64,000 nucleotides of DNA. Source: Apophysomyces variabilis (Eukaryota; Mucoromycota; Mucoromycetes; Mucorales; Mucoraceae). Location: the NCBI GenBank assembly GCA_002749535.1, contig MZZL01000037.1, positions 152,608 through 216,607 of the forward strand, given 5' to 3'. This document shows positions 35,462 to 45,792 of the stretch, one piece after another (positions within the stretch are counted from its first letter, which is position 1; each line of letters begins with the position of its first letter). The translations under genes and the position numbers were made by a program. The notes under the pieces are model-generated. The model did not search any database and was not told where the DNA came from. It saw only the letters and a list, made by a program, of their open reading frames with translations.

Positions 35462-36807
35462 ATTGTAGAAAGTTGGATCAGAGACAAATGAAAAGCAGTA
35501 TATAATGAGAGTCATCAAGAACATGGTAGGGTTAGCTATATATATAGCTGTATCAATCGCTAGTGATTCTTTTCTTTTTACCCTAATACCGAATACACGT
35601 ATTGATTTGCTTGGCATCACCACTACGCCGTAAATCCGCCCGTTCACCCCGTAACTCCCCCTTCCAATTCGCACGGACTTGCAACTTTGAGAGTTATGAC
35701 CAATTTCGCTGTGGTTAGTAAAGTAGATCGAATCAAGCGCTATAAGCGATATTCTTTTCCGATATCGATAGCTCTATGCTCATCCTGTGGATTAGGACGG
35801 AATATGCTTCTTTGAATTCAATAGATCACCTTTCTTAAGAATTAGAAGCCATGAGAGAGTATAAGTGCTTGTCATGTAGGCAAAGGGTTGTGTAACAAGT
35901 ATTATTGGAAAGCATTAAACGTGTTTCGATATTCCTTATAGGACATGTATTATCCAACAATGCGTATCGATCTAAAATTGCAACTGTAAACTTGTGGACG
36001 AATACAAGCAGAACACGTAAGTCACTTCACAGCAATACCACTATAGACACACCGCACGCGACCTTTGATATCCAAACCCAAAAAAAGTAGGCCAAAACTT
36101 GCAATTGCATATGACTTACCAGATATACTGCTTAAAGTCTACGATAAGTTGTAGCTCCGATGCATGCATTTCGCAGACTATGATAAGTAACAAAGACTGG
36201 ACTAGGAAGTACTGATCGTTCCATTAAAGTACATGGCTGCAAAACCTGTGCTGCGCCTCCATCATGTCCTTGGCTTGCATATGTTGTACGATTTATACTA
36301 TCAGGTGTTCTAACAAGGGGTTGCGGCTGGAAGCAGAAAAATATTGAAAATCAAATGAGTGGGAAAGGTGAAGCGGTATAATCAAAGGATCTCTCAATAC
36401 AAACTTGTCCAAGCCATTTTATTCTAGGAATTCAAGCTGTTCTTATTCAATTAAATCTGCCATTTAGCCGTGGTTGTGGCAAATTTACATGTCGTAGAGT
36501 TGGAAAAAAAGCAACCGCGTTCCCGTTTTTATCAGTAGCTTAGTCGGGAACGACTAAAATGATAACTACAATCAGATACTTTAATTTTTTGCGTGATTTT
36601 GATATTGAAGGAGAAAAAAGAAACCATATACGATTTTCTTCTGTTATGATAGGAGAAAGTGAATTACGGCATGTACATATGACTTAAAGACAAATCAAAC
36701 GGACATATGTCCATTGTTTATTTAACGATGGATTATAACAAGTGAAAAAATATTATTTTAGCGAACAAAGATGAAAATGTTTGGGAACACCAAGAAAAAG
36801 AGACTAA
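35462..36807. other. Intergenic, no gene recognised
   Basis: About 1.3 kb between the monooxygenase remnant and the third Hsp20. No supported open frame; the frame starting at the FAD motif is open further upstream to 35674 but without a family-like sequence. Confidence 0.4.
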
Positions 36808-37275
36808 CTATTCAATAGTGATCCGTGTGCCTTGAGCACCTTTTGACTTTGGAACAGTGACATTCAAGACCCCGTCTTTATAAACTGCTTTGATAGCCTC
36901 ACCACTGACTTCGGTTGGGAATTGGATTGTACGTGAAAACGCACCGAGGACGCGTTCATTGGTCCACCACTCTGCTTTTTTGGGATAAGCACCATATTTT
37001 GCTGTTGTGTTCATATCGTCATGGTATCGACTTTGGAGGAAAAGTGTCTTGCTGTCTGTCATTTCTAACTCGATGTCCTTCTTGTCCACACCAGGCATTT
37101 CAGCACGGATTTCATAAGTAGTTGCTGTCTCTGTAATATCTGTGGGCGGGCGATACCATTGTAAAGCACGATGCCTTGACGCCATCCGAGCTATTATTGA
37201 CTCGTCGAAATGAGCAGACCAAGGAAAATGAAAAGAACGCCAGTTTTGATGGAGTAATCGATGTCGGCAGCCCAT
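36808..37275 (-). CDS. Small heat shock protein, Hsp20 family (paralogue 3)
   Basis: A 155-residue intronless Hsp20. The N-terminal arm is aromatic (NWRSFHFPWSAHFDE), the alpha-crystallin domain runs from about residue 45 (PTDITETATTYEIRAEMPG, KKDIELEM) to KDGVLNVTVPK, and the C-terminus ends in RITIE with the IxI motif. It is more distant from the two proteins near 0.3 and 2.5 kb than these are from each other. The start at 37275 is preceded by a minus-strand TATAAATA box 54-61 bases upstream (37329-37336). I found no clean inverted heat-shock element upstream, so its heat control is unproven. The upstream region runs directly into the duplicated segment at 37448. Confidence 0.9.
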   Translation of the reverse strand: MGCRHRLLHQNWRSFHFPWSAHFDESIIARMASRHRALQWYRPPTDITETATTYEIRAEMPGVDKKDIELEMTDSKTLFLQSRYHDDMNTTAKYGAYPKKAEWWTNERVLGAFSRTIQFPTEVSGEAIKAVYKDGVLNVTVPKSKGAQGTRITIE

Positions 37276-37328
37276 TACGCTTTGTATTTCTTAGTTTTAC
37301 AAGACAGCAACCCAAACTACCTTTGGGC

Positions 37329-37336
37329 TATTTATA
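37329..37336 (-). promoter_or_regulatory. TATA box of Hsp20 paralogue 3
   Basis: Minus-strand TATAAATA, 54-61 bases upstream of the start codon at 37275; it supports the longer start over the internal Met at residue 31. Confidence 0.6.
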
Positions 37337-37447
37337 CAGTGATGTTGCTATACACCCGCACAGAGGTCCGCATGTATTCCCTTCTCTGCGTAATCCTGTT
37401 TTTGACTCATCTGCTCTACCATTTTCCTGCATTTTCCGATCAGCGTT

Positions 37448-37907
37448 TCGATCTCAGCAAATGCCCCGTAAGTTAACACTTGTGTAACTTGACCATGGAT
37501 GTCACCTATCCTTATGGAGCCTTTCATGTCCGTATAACAGAAGTTGTACCTATTGAAATCCTTCCCAGAGAACTATTACCTAGAAGCACTGACATCAACG
37601 TTGATATGCACCTCAAAAAATATTTTTTTATTAATACGAAGCAATACATTCATGCTGTTAAAGAAAAGTAACCAGCTTACAACGCGTTCTCTAGTATTAC
37701 GTCTTAAGAAAAAAGAAGCAAAAAAGGAAAGCACAATAGACGCTAATTTCTTTCAGATGCATTCGACATCAGGATCTATCATCTGCACGGTATTATTGCG
37801 CAAAGTAAAGGCTTTCCAAAACGGAGGTATGGCAAGATTACGCAGATGTGCGGGCACATATTCAGTAAGATCGTCGTCTGTGTGGAAAAGCATTGGCTAT
37901 GGGTGAC
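37448..37907. repeat. Direct repeat copy 1 (460 bp) at an assembly seam
   Basis: Identical base for base, as far as I can compare by eye, to 37935-38394 (offset 487). It includes a second copy of the last exon and stop of the secreted beta-helix gene (37753-37896 on the minus strand). The copy ends in a poly-A run and a single N, so it most likely represents unmerged contig ends and not a true tandem duplication. Confidence 0.9.
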
Positions 37908-37933
37908 CGAAAAAAAAAAAAAAAAAAAAAAAA

Positions 37934-37934
37934 N
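37934..37934. other. Assembly gap (single N)
   Basis: One undetermined base after a run of about 25 A. It sits exactly at the boundary of the two 460-bp copies. Confidence 0.99.
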
Positions 37935-38394
37935 TCGATCTCAGCAAATGCCCCGTAAGTTAACACTTGTGTAACTTGACCATGGATGTCACCTATCCTT
38001 ATGGAGCCTTTCATGTCCGTATAACAGAAGTTGTACCTATTGAAATCCTTCCCAGAGAACTATTACCTAGAAGCACTGACATCAACGTTGATATGCACCT
38101 CAAAAAATATTTTTTTATTAATACGAAGCAATACATTCATGCTGTTAAAGAAAAGTAACCAGCTTACAACGCGTTCTCTAGTATTACGTCTTAAGAAAAA
38201 AGAAGCAAAAAAGGAAAGCACAATAGACGCTAATTTCTTTCAGATGCATTCGACATCAGGATCTATCATCTGCACGGTATTATTGCGCAAAGTAAAGGCT
38301 TTCCAAAACGGAGGTATGGCAAGATTACGCAGATGTGCGGGCACATATTCAGTAAGATCGTCGTCTGTGTGGAAAAGCATTGGCTATGGGTGAC
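37935..38394. repeat. Direct repeat copy 2 (460 bp), contains the beta-helix last exon
   Basis: Second copy of the segment at 37448-37907. This copy is contiguous with the rest of the beta-helix gene and supplies its last exon (38383-38240, minus). It is followed by another A-run (38395-38416). Confidence 0.9.
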
Positions 38395-40434
38395 AAAAAA
38401 AAAAAAAAAAAAAAAAAGAAGGCAAGACGTGAGCGTTGATCCCAACAAAAACAGAAAAAGAAAAGTAGTACCTTAGGGATTTTACCACCATTCTTTGTAT
38501 AGACATTTGGTTCATACATCTGTCGCCACAATAACGGCACCACGCCACGCTTGGGCGAACCAGGTATAATAGGTTCTGTTACGTAACAGTTACTTTTGTC
38601 GACCAACGCTTCCTTGGGATCGAGATTGCCCAGGCTAATGACGTTGGGGTCGATTCCTTCAGCAGCTCCGAACTTATTATCTGTCACTACGATATGCCAA
38701 CCCCAAGGTGAGATCGGAACACTGCTGTTCCAGATGGGTGGCCGGATTGTGTAGTTTAACCGTGCAGTGTAAAAGTCAAAAAAGGTGATGCCTTCATACA
38801 GCCAACCGTCCAAAGGAGCAGGGGGATCAACGTTGTGGTCCAGGAATCGATACAAGAAGTTATTTGCTACGACCATATTGCTGACTTGCATGAAATCTGC
38901 ATGCGTTGCTGCATACATCATAACAGCTGTATTGGCAAGATAGTTCGAGATCACATACCCATCCACCTATGTCAAAAAAGAAATGCACGAGTTAATTTCC
39001 AGAACAAAGCATTTATTCCACTTACAGCAGAGGTAAATCGGAAGGCACCACCAAAGTCTGCCAGTTCCCATCCAGCAACAAAGTTCTGGTAAATGTAGGT
39101 AGCATTACAGCCTACAATACTGATACCATGATCTTGAGCAATAGGCATTTTATCAGGAAAAGTAGCATTCTAGGTAAGGATAAACTAAAATAAATACTAT
39201 CGCCAGAAATCCAGTCCTCTTTTCGCTTTTTACACTTACCAATATATTTTGTTTGATTGTAATGTCGTTGGTGCTATACATCTGAATGGCTGAGGCTAAA
39301 AACCCCTGTTGGTCATCGAGTGGCTTTCCAAGACAACTGCGGACAAAATCAAGAACATTTAAAGTGCGTTGTAATTGAGGCGCCACATGTGCCACGAGAG
39401 AATGCATATTTCGCAAATCCATGCTGTTTTTTTCCAGGTGAGAAGAACGTTACGCACTTCGCCAGGAACAAATACTTCTTCCTTACCCAAAAATATTGTT
39501 GGATATAACACTGTTTTTTTGCGTCTGGAACAAGATGCCAGTATCTAAATAAAATATAGCATGAAGTATTTGTAAAGCTTCTGATTTGGATCATATATCT
39601 CTGCTTACTTGTGGTATTGTAGGAGGGAATCATCTTGGTTCCTGCATGGGCCTGATCACGCAAGAATATGTTGCCATCTATGAATGCCAAATCGGAAAAA
39701 AGAAAAGAACTTTAGTCTATTACATAACTGCTCTATATATCTCGCTTTACCGATATATATTTGTTCACCGTATAGAGCCATAACAGATCCACGCCCACCG
39801 TTTAAAAATAGATTCCCTAGGATACTTGATTCCTCATCATTGTCATGTGGTTGGATTTCAATGTTGACATTATCAAAAACGATGTCCTTGATGGACCATC
39901 CACGATTGTTTGCAGGCACTACAAAGCGAACAATGCTTTTAATCAATTGCCCCCTGTCTCGCAGACCAATCTTGCTTTGTTACCTTTGATTGTAATTGGA
40001 TCGGTACCGTTTCTAGCGGTCAGTATCGTAGGTTGGCCAAGGTTGCCTTGCAGAGAAACTCCTTCGCTAAGGACGACATTGTGCTCTAAAAGGAATTCAC
40101 CTACACCAGTTTTAGTAAGAAGGTAGGATCAGTCATTAATGTAGATATAAAAGCTTTTAATGGTTATTTTCTTTACCTGGTGCGAGATAGACGACGGGAT
40201 CGCTACATAGGATCATGGAAAAAAAAATACAAGTGATTCTTATAAGAACATCTAGGACTATTAGCATTTCTCTTACCCTTGATTACTGGCTTTATCAATT
40301 AGACCCTGCATAGTGGCGCTATAATCTAGGCTCTCCTTCAAATAGGTCTCCAACATGCGGGATGTACATAAAAGTTCCTTTGATTGAACGCATGCCCAGA
40401 AAGTTAAAGATAGCAATAGAAAGAAGATGTGCAT
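38240..40434 (-). CDS. Secreted right-handed beta-helix (pectin-lyase-like) protein, one frameshift
   Basis: Ten-exon model on the minus strand: 40434-40277, 40202-40177, 40100-39751, 39677-39609, 39544-39487, 39423-39240, 39169-39026, 38966-38472, 38383-38240 (nine coding blocks; the third contains the shift). About 542 residues. Residues 1-18 are a signal peptide (MHIFFLLLSLTFWACVQS). The rest has short repeated strands with Asn and Val ladders (EFLLEHNVVLSEGVSLQG, WSIKDIVFDNVNIEIQ, QKNSVISNNIFG, TNDITIKQNIL), the pattern of a right-handed parallel beta helix. Substrate unknown; such proteins often act on cell-wall polysaccharide. Within the third block the frame moves by one base at a run of five G (about 39947-39951); a sixth G would restore it. 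Whether this is a sequencing error or a true mutation is open. Confidence 0.7.
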
Positions 40435-40700
40435 CTTTTGCTTTCCTCGATAACCAGAGTAGAATAGTAAGAGAATGATAAGAGAAAAAAGAGAGGTTTT
40501 CTTTGAAATGTAAGTATGATATTTACTGTGATTTTCCTGTTTGTCTGCATGTTTCTATTTTTTATTTGCGGACTGGGATTCAAGTTTTTGCAGAATCCTA
40601 AAAATGTGTTTTGCATGATTGGATGAAAATATTTGCGGTCAGACTACCCTTCTTTGCGTACAGTCGTGTCCATGTTCAACCCACAGCAAGACGAACTTAT
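40435..40700. other. Upstream region of the beta-helix gene
   Basis: Promoter side of the minus-strand gene; no gene seen. AT-rich with pyrimidine runs. Confidence 0.35.
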
Positions 40701-41160
40701 TTAAAGAAATGGCTTTCTACTTTTGCATCTAATGAAAAAGCTCTCAGAGTATCTGATTCATCCTTGACAGTCTGAGCGCTTTATTTTTCGCGCTGCTTGA
40801 ACAATACGCTCTTGATTGTTATCGTCAACTTGTAAGGGCTCCCTTCTTACCCCAGCCTTCACTTTGGCCCAAAACTCTTCTATTGGGTTGAGAAAGGGAG
40901 AGTAGAGAGGAAGATCGAGACATTTGTATTGTCTTTCTTCGACCAACTGCTTAACCTTGACTGGTGTATGGATGGGTGCATTATCCATGACAAGATAATA
41001 ACCGTTCATTCCGTGGCAATCCAATCTTTTGTGAAAAGTTTCTCGGCAGGCAGAAGTTCGTACACAACATGGTTTAACACACACAGAAAGCCCAGTGCCA
41101 CTTAAAGGTTTCCATGTGAATCCATTTTGATGACCCAATTCTTTTCCCCTCTTTTTCTTC
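40700..41160 (-). mobile_element. DDE transposase remnant (Tc1/mariner-like), truncated
   Basis: The readable part (41138-40758) contains the core of a DDE superfamily endonuclease: YYLVMDNAPIHTP (second catalytic Asp followed by NAPIH) and LDLPLYSPFLNPIEEFWAKVK (the PYSPxLNPIE motif with the catalytic Glu). The frame ends at a TGA after DCQG, where relatives continue with Trp, and sequence resembling the continuation (IRYSESFF) follows in the same frame. The N-terminal DNA-binding part and first catalytic Asp are not found, and I see no terminal inverted repeats, so it is a dead fragment. Confidence 0.75.
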
Positions 41161-41763
41161 TACTTTCTTCTTTTGACGTCAACCACGTTTCTGTATTTGC
41201 AATAACAGACAACAATGACTCTAATTCTCTCTCCAATGACATAACCAATGCAGTGCCAAGTGAACTCCCCAAAATACTCAAAACAGAGCTCTGATTTAGA
41301 AAAAAGATGCAGTAGTCGGTATTCCAAGATAACGAAAGTCACTGTTAATGGAAACACGTTATTTTTGACGGAACACATGTTATCAAAATATTCCATCAAC
41401 GCTCGTTATATTGATAATATGCATATATTATACCTTCGGTAACCATTGATCTTCTATGCATATGACAAAGAAAAGTAATATTTTTATCCCTTGACAGAAT
41501 CCATTCCTTGTCAATATCATTTGTGTAAGAGTTATGCTTAACATGAAGTACTAATGCCGTCCAAAATTTCAACCTTATTTCAAATGATTTTTTATTATCT
41601 ATTAGATCCCCTTTCCATCAATCTCTTGTATAAAGCTTTTAGAGAAGTCAGAAGGTTATATGGGGTATACAATTTTTTAATGCATTTCTGTTCTTTGTTT
41701 TCCTTATTATATGCTGGACTTGTTATTGATAAACAAACAAGGGGACTTCATGTCTTATTTTAG
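41161..41763. other. Intergenic, no gene recognised
   Basis: AT-rich flank of the transposase remnant; open frames here lack motifs and may be transposon debris. Confidence 0.35.
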
Positions 41764-42424
41764 ATCGGAAATGCTTGACGACAAATTCTTGCTCTAATCC
41801 TGAAGAGATCCATGTCTTCTGGTAAGGTCCTATCTAAATAAAAGCAGAGTTCAGATTGTTGTTAGTTCAGTAACTGTCTTCTTACTTTCCTCTCTTCTGA
41901 TATTCTGGCTTGCTTCTAGTTTTTAGCTCATTGTCAGATGCATGAGAGTCTTTGTTACAAACTATAGTCTAAACCCGTTAATTGTTCCTTATTATGATAT
42001 AGCTAGATCCAACGAAAACAGTATTTCAAGGAAAACCTCTATTTTTTTTCAGTTATCCTCTCTTTCAAACATCGCATCCCAAAGTTTCTTTTCTCGGTTT
42101 TAAGCTTTTTTATCTTCTTTCGGTAAAAAAAAAGCTAATATACCATATATCAACGTACTTATATTTGTTGTTTATCTATTTAGCCTGCACGACCTCTGTT
42201 CCGAACCGTCACTGGCTTTTCAGTGCTCCCTACTTTTGTAGAAGTAAGTACTTTTTAATGTGTATATTTACAGAACTAAGTTTATCCTTTGTTGTGACTC
42301 ACTATAAGGCCCGCCATACGCTGTATCGCCTCAAGTCCTCTGCAGTGCTACACATAACATGACCAATTCTACGCCATCATATTTTTTCTTCCACCACGAC
42401 CCACCTGGCCAAGGTGCGGCGTAG
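41764..42424 (+). CDS. Possible cysteine-rich protein, partial exon set
   Basis: Three blocks with good splice borders and compatible phases: 41764-41821 (TAG acceptor before it, GTAAGG donor after it), 42184-42243 (TAG acceptor, GTAAGT donor) and 42309-42424 (AAG acceptor, TAG stop). They encode RKCLTTNSCSNPEEIHVF, CTTSVPNRHWLFSAPYFC and RSPPYAVSPQVLCSATHNM followed by an Asn/Ser/Phe-rich tail. Spacing of Cys, Trp and Pro resembles extracellular domains of fungal membrane or secreted proteins. I could not find a convincing exon joining the first block to the second, nor a start codon, so this may be a decayed gene or an incomplete model. Confidence 0.35.
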
Positions 42425-42919
42425 GTCCCCGTCCCCACGCCTACCCTTCGGGGGTAAGAAAAGATGTCAAGGTATCCTTCCATTTACTAACCATGAACGT
42501 ATTTTTTACGCTGCTCGAATGAATTTTGTGTCCACTGGAGGAACAATTTGAGGTAAGCAAACTATATTTCCCGCATAATCCATTTGCTAATGAAGCTTAT
42601 TTATATCCCTCTTAGCGCAAACTTGATCCTTGCATGGACGCAAAATTTATTTAAAGTAGCGTAAAAAATTGTTCAATAAACAGTATTACTGACTTGACTT
42701 TGATAATAAATCAATATTTTTTGCGCGCCTTTTTCTTTCTTTTTTTTTTGGCCTCCTTGGGCCAGTTCTCCATGAAAGAGATTTTTGTCCCACTTGAAAT
42801 TCAAACTCATACGTTCAACGGTTGGCCAGGCTTTGGCACGATTCCCTTTTTTTTTTTTTTTGCTTTCCCCATCTCTCTCTGTGGTGTCATTTCTCTTTTC
42901 CCCGTTTTCCCTCTTTGAC
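42425..42919. other. Intergenic; GC-rich patch then pyrimidine-rich promoter-like stretch
   Basis: A GC-rich patch at about 42400-42460 stands out from the AT-rich surroundings but matches no RNA I recognise. 42730-42910 is T/C-rich, as in many fungal promoters, and precedes the PPxY protein start. Confidence 0.35.
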
Positions 42920-43219
42920 ATGGTCAACTCACACACCTCGTTGTTGATACCCAAGGATCCTCCCTCTTACGAATCACTTTATCTTACTCTACCACCCAAC
43001 TCCTCTTATGCATCCGAATCCTCTCGCTCCACCTCAGCCCTACGTCGTTGTATTCGGAGGCAATCGGCTTTTCTTCAACGAGTCGCTGCCGCTGCCTTCG
43101 TAGCTGCCACCATATCGGCAACAGTAATGTTACTTCTGTGGCAACTACAAAACCTCACTAACCCACGGAATCCGGACGATCCATGGTACGATCCTGGTGA
43201 TTTTTCTGTTGCCGCCTAA
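42920..43219 (+). CDS. Small single-span membrane protein with a PPxY motif
   Basis: A 99-residue frame from the ATG at 42920 (MVNSHTSLLIPKDPPSYESL). Residues 13-16 form PPSY, the PPxY ligand of WW domains in Nedd4/Rsp5 ubiquitin ligases. A basic stretch (RRCIRRQSAFLQR) precedes one hydrophobic span (about residues 58-78, VAAAAFVAATISATVMLLLW), so by the positive-inside rule the PPxY end faces the cytosol. The short C-terminal tail (DDPWYDPGDFSVAA) would be lumenal or external. Layout is like small Rsp5 adaptors that recruit the ligase to membranes, but I recognise no named family. The open frame extends upstream to 42785 without family-like sequence. Confidence 0.5.
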   Translation: MVNSHTSLLIPKDPPSYESLYLTLPPNSSYASESSRSTSALRRCIRRQSAFLQRVAAAAFVAATISATVMLLLWQLQNLTNPRNPDDPWYDPGDFSVAA

Positions 43220-43819
43220 AACCAGCTGTTGTTGCTACTGTTTCTCCTCCAATACCTTCTCCTTCTCCTTCGCTGTCGGTCATAATACAAAAATAAGAGA
43301 AAACAATGGAACATGTAGATTGGGAAACTGCGTTGCCATCCTTTTTGAAGCACTTACAGCTGTACGTGCCTATTTCCCCTTCTTCTTTTTTTCCCTTTCA
43401 TCTGTACATAATACCATTCATTATTTTTCATAAAACAAAGCAAAAAATCTGGCGTGTTTGTTTTTCTGTCTTGCTTTTCAAACCATCATTGCGGTCTCAG
43501 TTCCGAACTCACCGTTTTGCTCGATTACCACTCCGCTTTCTCCCTTTTTGTTTTCCTTTTACCCTTTTCCTACTGCAAGAGCTGTGTATTAAACAATGCG
43601 AACTCAATAATTGCATCTTGATGTTGGTTTTAGGGTGCATGAAGGATAAGATAGGGAGAAGAACATGAGATTTTTGATTGAATGTGATTACTCAATCAAG
43701 GGGAAAGAGACACTTAAAAGCCAAGCGTTTTGAGACCCGTTCTGAGAAAAACAGAGAGAGAAAGAGAAAGAAAGAAAGAGTGCAACGGAAAGACATTGCG
43801 ACATCCTATTAAAAGTTAG
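43220..43819. other. Intergenic, no gene recognised
   Basis: T/C-rich sequence; the plus-strand frame 43306-43668 is composed largely of Phe/Leu/Ser as expected from pyrimidine tracts, so I do not call it. Confidence 0.35.
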
Positions 43820-45060
43820 CGGACACTGCCTTTCTTACCTACATGCACCACAATAAGGTTCGCCGTTCCATCGGAAGTCGAAACATGGCGTCTCGATTTA
43901 GTGAACAAAAATACAGTGATATTGAATGCGACGTATCCACCAACCATGACATGAACAGATTCCCCATCAAACAAACATATGAACTTCTGCTCAAGTAATA
44001 AGATCAGAGTGAAGAAGCTTGTGCTTAATTATAGCAGTCAATGATATCCAACGTCGTCTGTTTCTCTTCCACTCTATAGCTAAGAACATAGACGCGCAAT
44101 AATATTGGGACCACGTTGTTAATATGTGTAGCCATAACAAACAGGTACACATGAAAAAGTGCGATTGACTAAAGGACGGACATTCGTACTTGTTCTGTCA
44201 ATGCAGTGCCAGAAAGATGTGGAATGGTTTAGATTCGAGTAATTGTTCCCAGTGGTCTGAGTGATTGAAGAGTTGGATTGTGTATGTTTCTCAAAATCAA
44301 CTTTTTGGGCGATGTGGCCAAAAAGGTCTTTTACATTGTTCGAACAGAAGGACTCTATGATTCTGTGGTCTGAGAGTCCCTGGATATTGCCAATAGGACC
44401 AGGATAAGGTTTGTCGAACCCTCCGGCGGCTTGTTTAGCGAACGAACGGTTTTCTTTTTAAGACCCAAACCCGAGATCGGCAAATATCCGTCAAAAACTT
44501 TTTCCCGGCCAATGAGGGTCATCTCAAACCATCCAGCACAAATCGGTACTCACGAAGCTTAACGGCTAACAGGAATAGCCGGTCCCACATTTTGTGGTCT
44601 TACGGATGAGATCATACATTACCTGCACCAGGGTCACATATGCCTCGTTTGTCACCATACATGTAGTAAATGGCAGTATCAAACTATCTATCTGCAATGG
44701 CTTTGTATTGAGCTCCGCTTGGATCATTGATAACATAATCTCGGTGTATCCAGATGCGATCTCCTATCTCGTTAACATCTGTATTCTCCTTGGCATTGAG
44801 AATAAAATATAAAACCTCGGTAGATTCTAGATCGTCTGTGAGAAGGACCTATTACGTATTTTTAGCGTCTGGTGTCTTTGATTAGAACAGAAGAAATTTG
44901 AAGAAATGAATTTTCTCTTGTCGGTGTATTTCCCGATCTCCCCTTGTTCCAGCTCTAATTTTTTTTCTTGATCCGAACACCATTCTTGCCGCAAAGACCC
45001 GAAGAGGATGATAGAACGGTTGGTGGGTATAACCTCTTCCTCACCTTCTACACCGTCCAT
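43820..45060 (-). pseudogene. Remnants of an unidentified minus-strand gene with stops and frame changes
   Basis: Several blocks read as protein on the minus strand without any usable ATG. Block A (44848-44623) begins after a TAG acceptor and reads VLLTDDLESTEVLYFILN, NEIGDRIWIHRDYVIND, GAQYKAIADR, then an in-frame TAG (44684-44686), then FDTAIYYMYGDKRGICDPGA up to a GTAATG donor. Block B (about 44550-44370) reads WFEMTLIGREKVFDGYLPIS and SLNKPPEGSTNLILVLLAIS. Block C (about 44365-44130) reads ESFCSNNVKDLFGHIAQK and later HSDHWEQLLESKPFHIF in another frame. Block D (about 43990-43825) reads EQKFICLFDGESVHVMVGG and TANLIVVHVG before a stop. An upstream frame begins at 45060. I do not recognise the family; a former transposon or a decayed host gene are both possible. 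Confidence 0.4.
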
Positions 45061-45792
45061 TGCGGGGAACTACGGCTGGCGACTATGCCAAAAACAAGCA
45101 AAAGATGCAAAAAATAGGACGATAGTTTGGGATCACACAGTGGATGTCCAATCCCCTGCGATTTCGTGTTTGACTATCCGAGACGCGCGGTCTCAAGTGC
45201 AACGGTAAAATAAAATGTCCGTGAAGGCGCAGTGGAGAATGAGCACATCTGCGACTCCCACGCCACCTGTCAATGTTCATTATGGTTGAACAAGAAAACA
45301 AAGATCTTCTTTCGACGACTAATTAGGAACTACAAAGTTTCCTTGTGCTAAAAATTGATCGATCCAAGAATAGATAAGGTCTGTCTTTCACATACACACA
45401 GACACACACACACACACATGTATGAACACAGGGAGAAAAAAAGCCAAAGTCAGTTGATGAGTAAGACGCGCTTTGGGCTGTTGATGCAATTAACCACTGA
45501 TATCAAGACCTTTTGTATGTAGATGCAGCCAGGACACGTGTATGTACTGTAGGAGCCAGATAATCATCGGGCAAAAGCCAAAAGGAGATTTTACTAAGCG
45601 GACATAAAACAAGGCAAAAGACGCCATTGATAGGATCATTGATAACAAAAAAAAAGTGGAAAAAAAAAATTTTCTGCCCCGATCAGCAAATCTTTGATAT
45701 AAAATGAACAGGTTCAGTCTTTGCGTTATCCCGGTTATCTTCATCATACATCACTCGCCTTATCCTCCTCGACCTACAATTCTCTCTCATCC
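45061..45792. other. Intergenic; contains a CA microsatellite
   Basis: About 730 bases upstream of the arrestin gene with a CA-rich tract at about 45396-45418. The arrestin frame is open from 45721 but the first 24 codons are not family-like. Confidence 0.4.
45396..45418. repeat. (CA)n microsatellite
   Basis: Imperfect run of CA units (two ACAGAC interruptions) in noncoding sequence. Confidence 0.75.

Noticed and set aside
37448..38394. A true tandem gene duplication
   Set aside because: Perfect identity, A-runs and an N at the boundary point to unmerged contig ends.
42395..42465. GC-rich patch as a possible structured RNA
   Set aside because: Part of it is the end of a plausible exon, and I could not match it to any snRNA, SRP or RNase P feature.
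43306..43668. Plus-strand frame of 120 codons after the PPxY protein
   Set aside because: Composition reflects T/C-rich DNA (Phe, Leu, Ser, Pro); no start context or relatives recognised.
45396..45418. Repeated units as a CRISPR-like or regulatory array
   Set aside because: It is a plain CA microsatellite in eukaryotic DNA.
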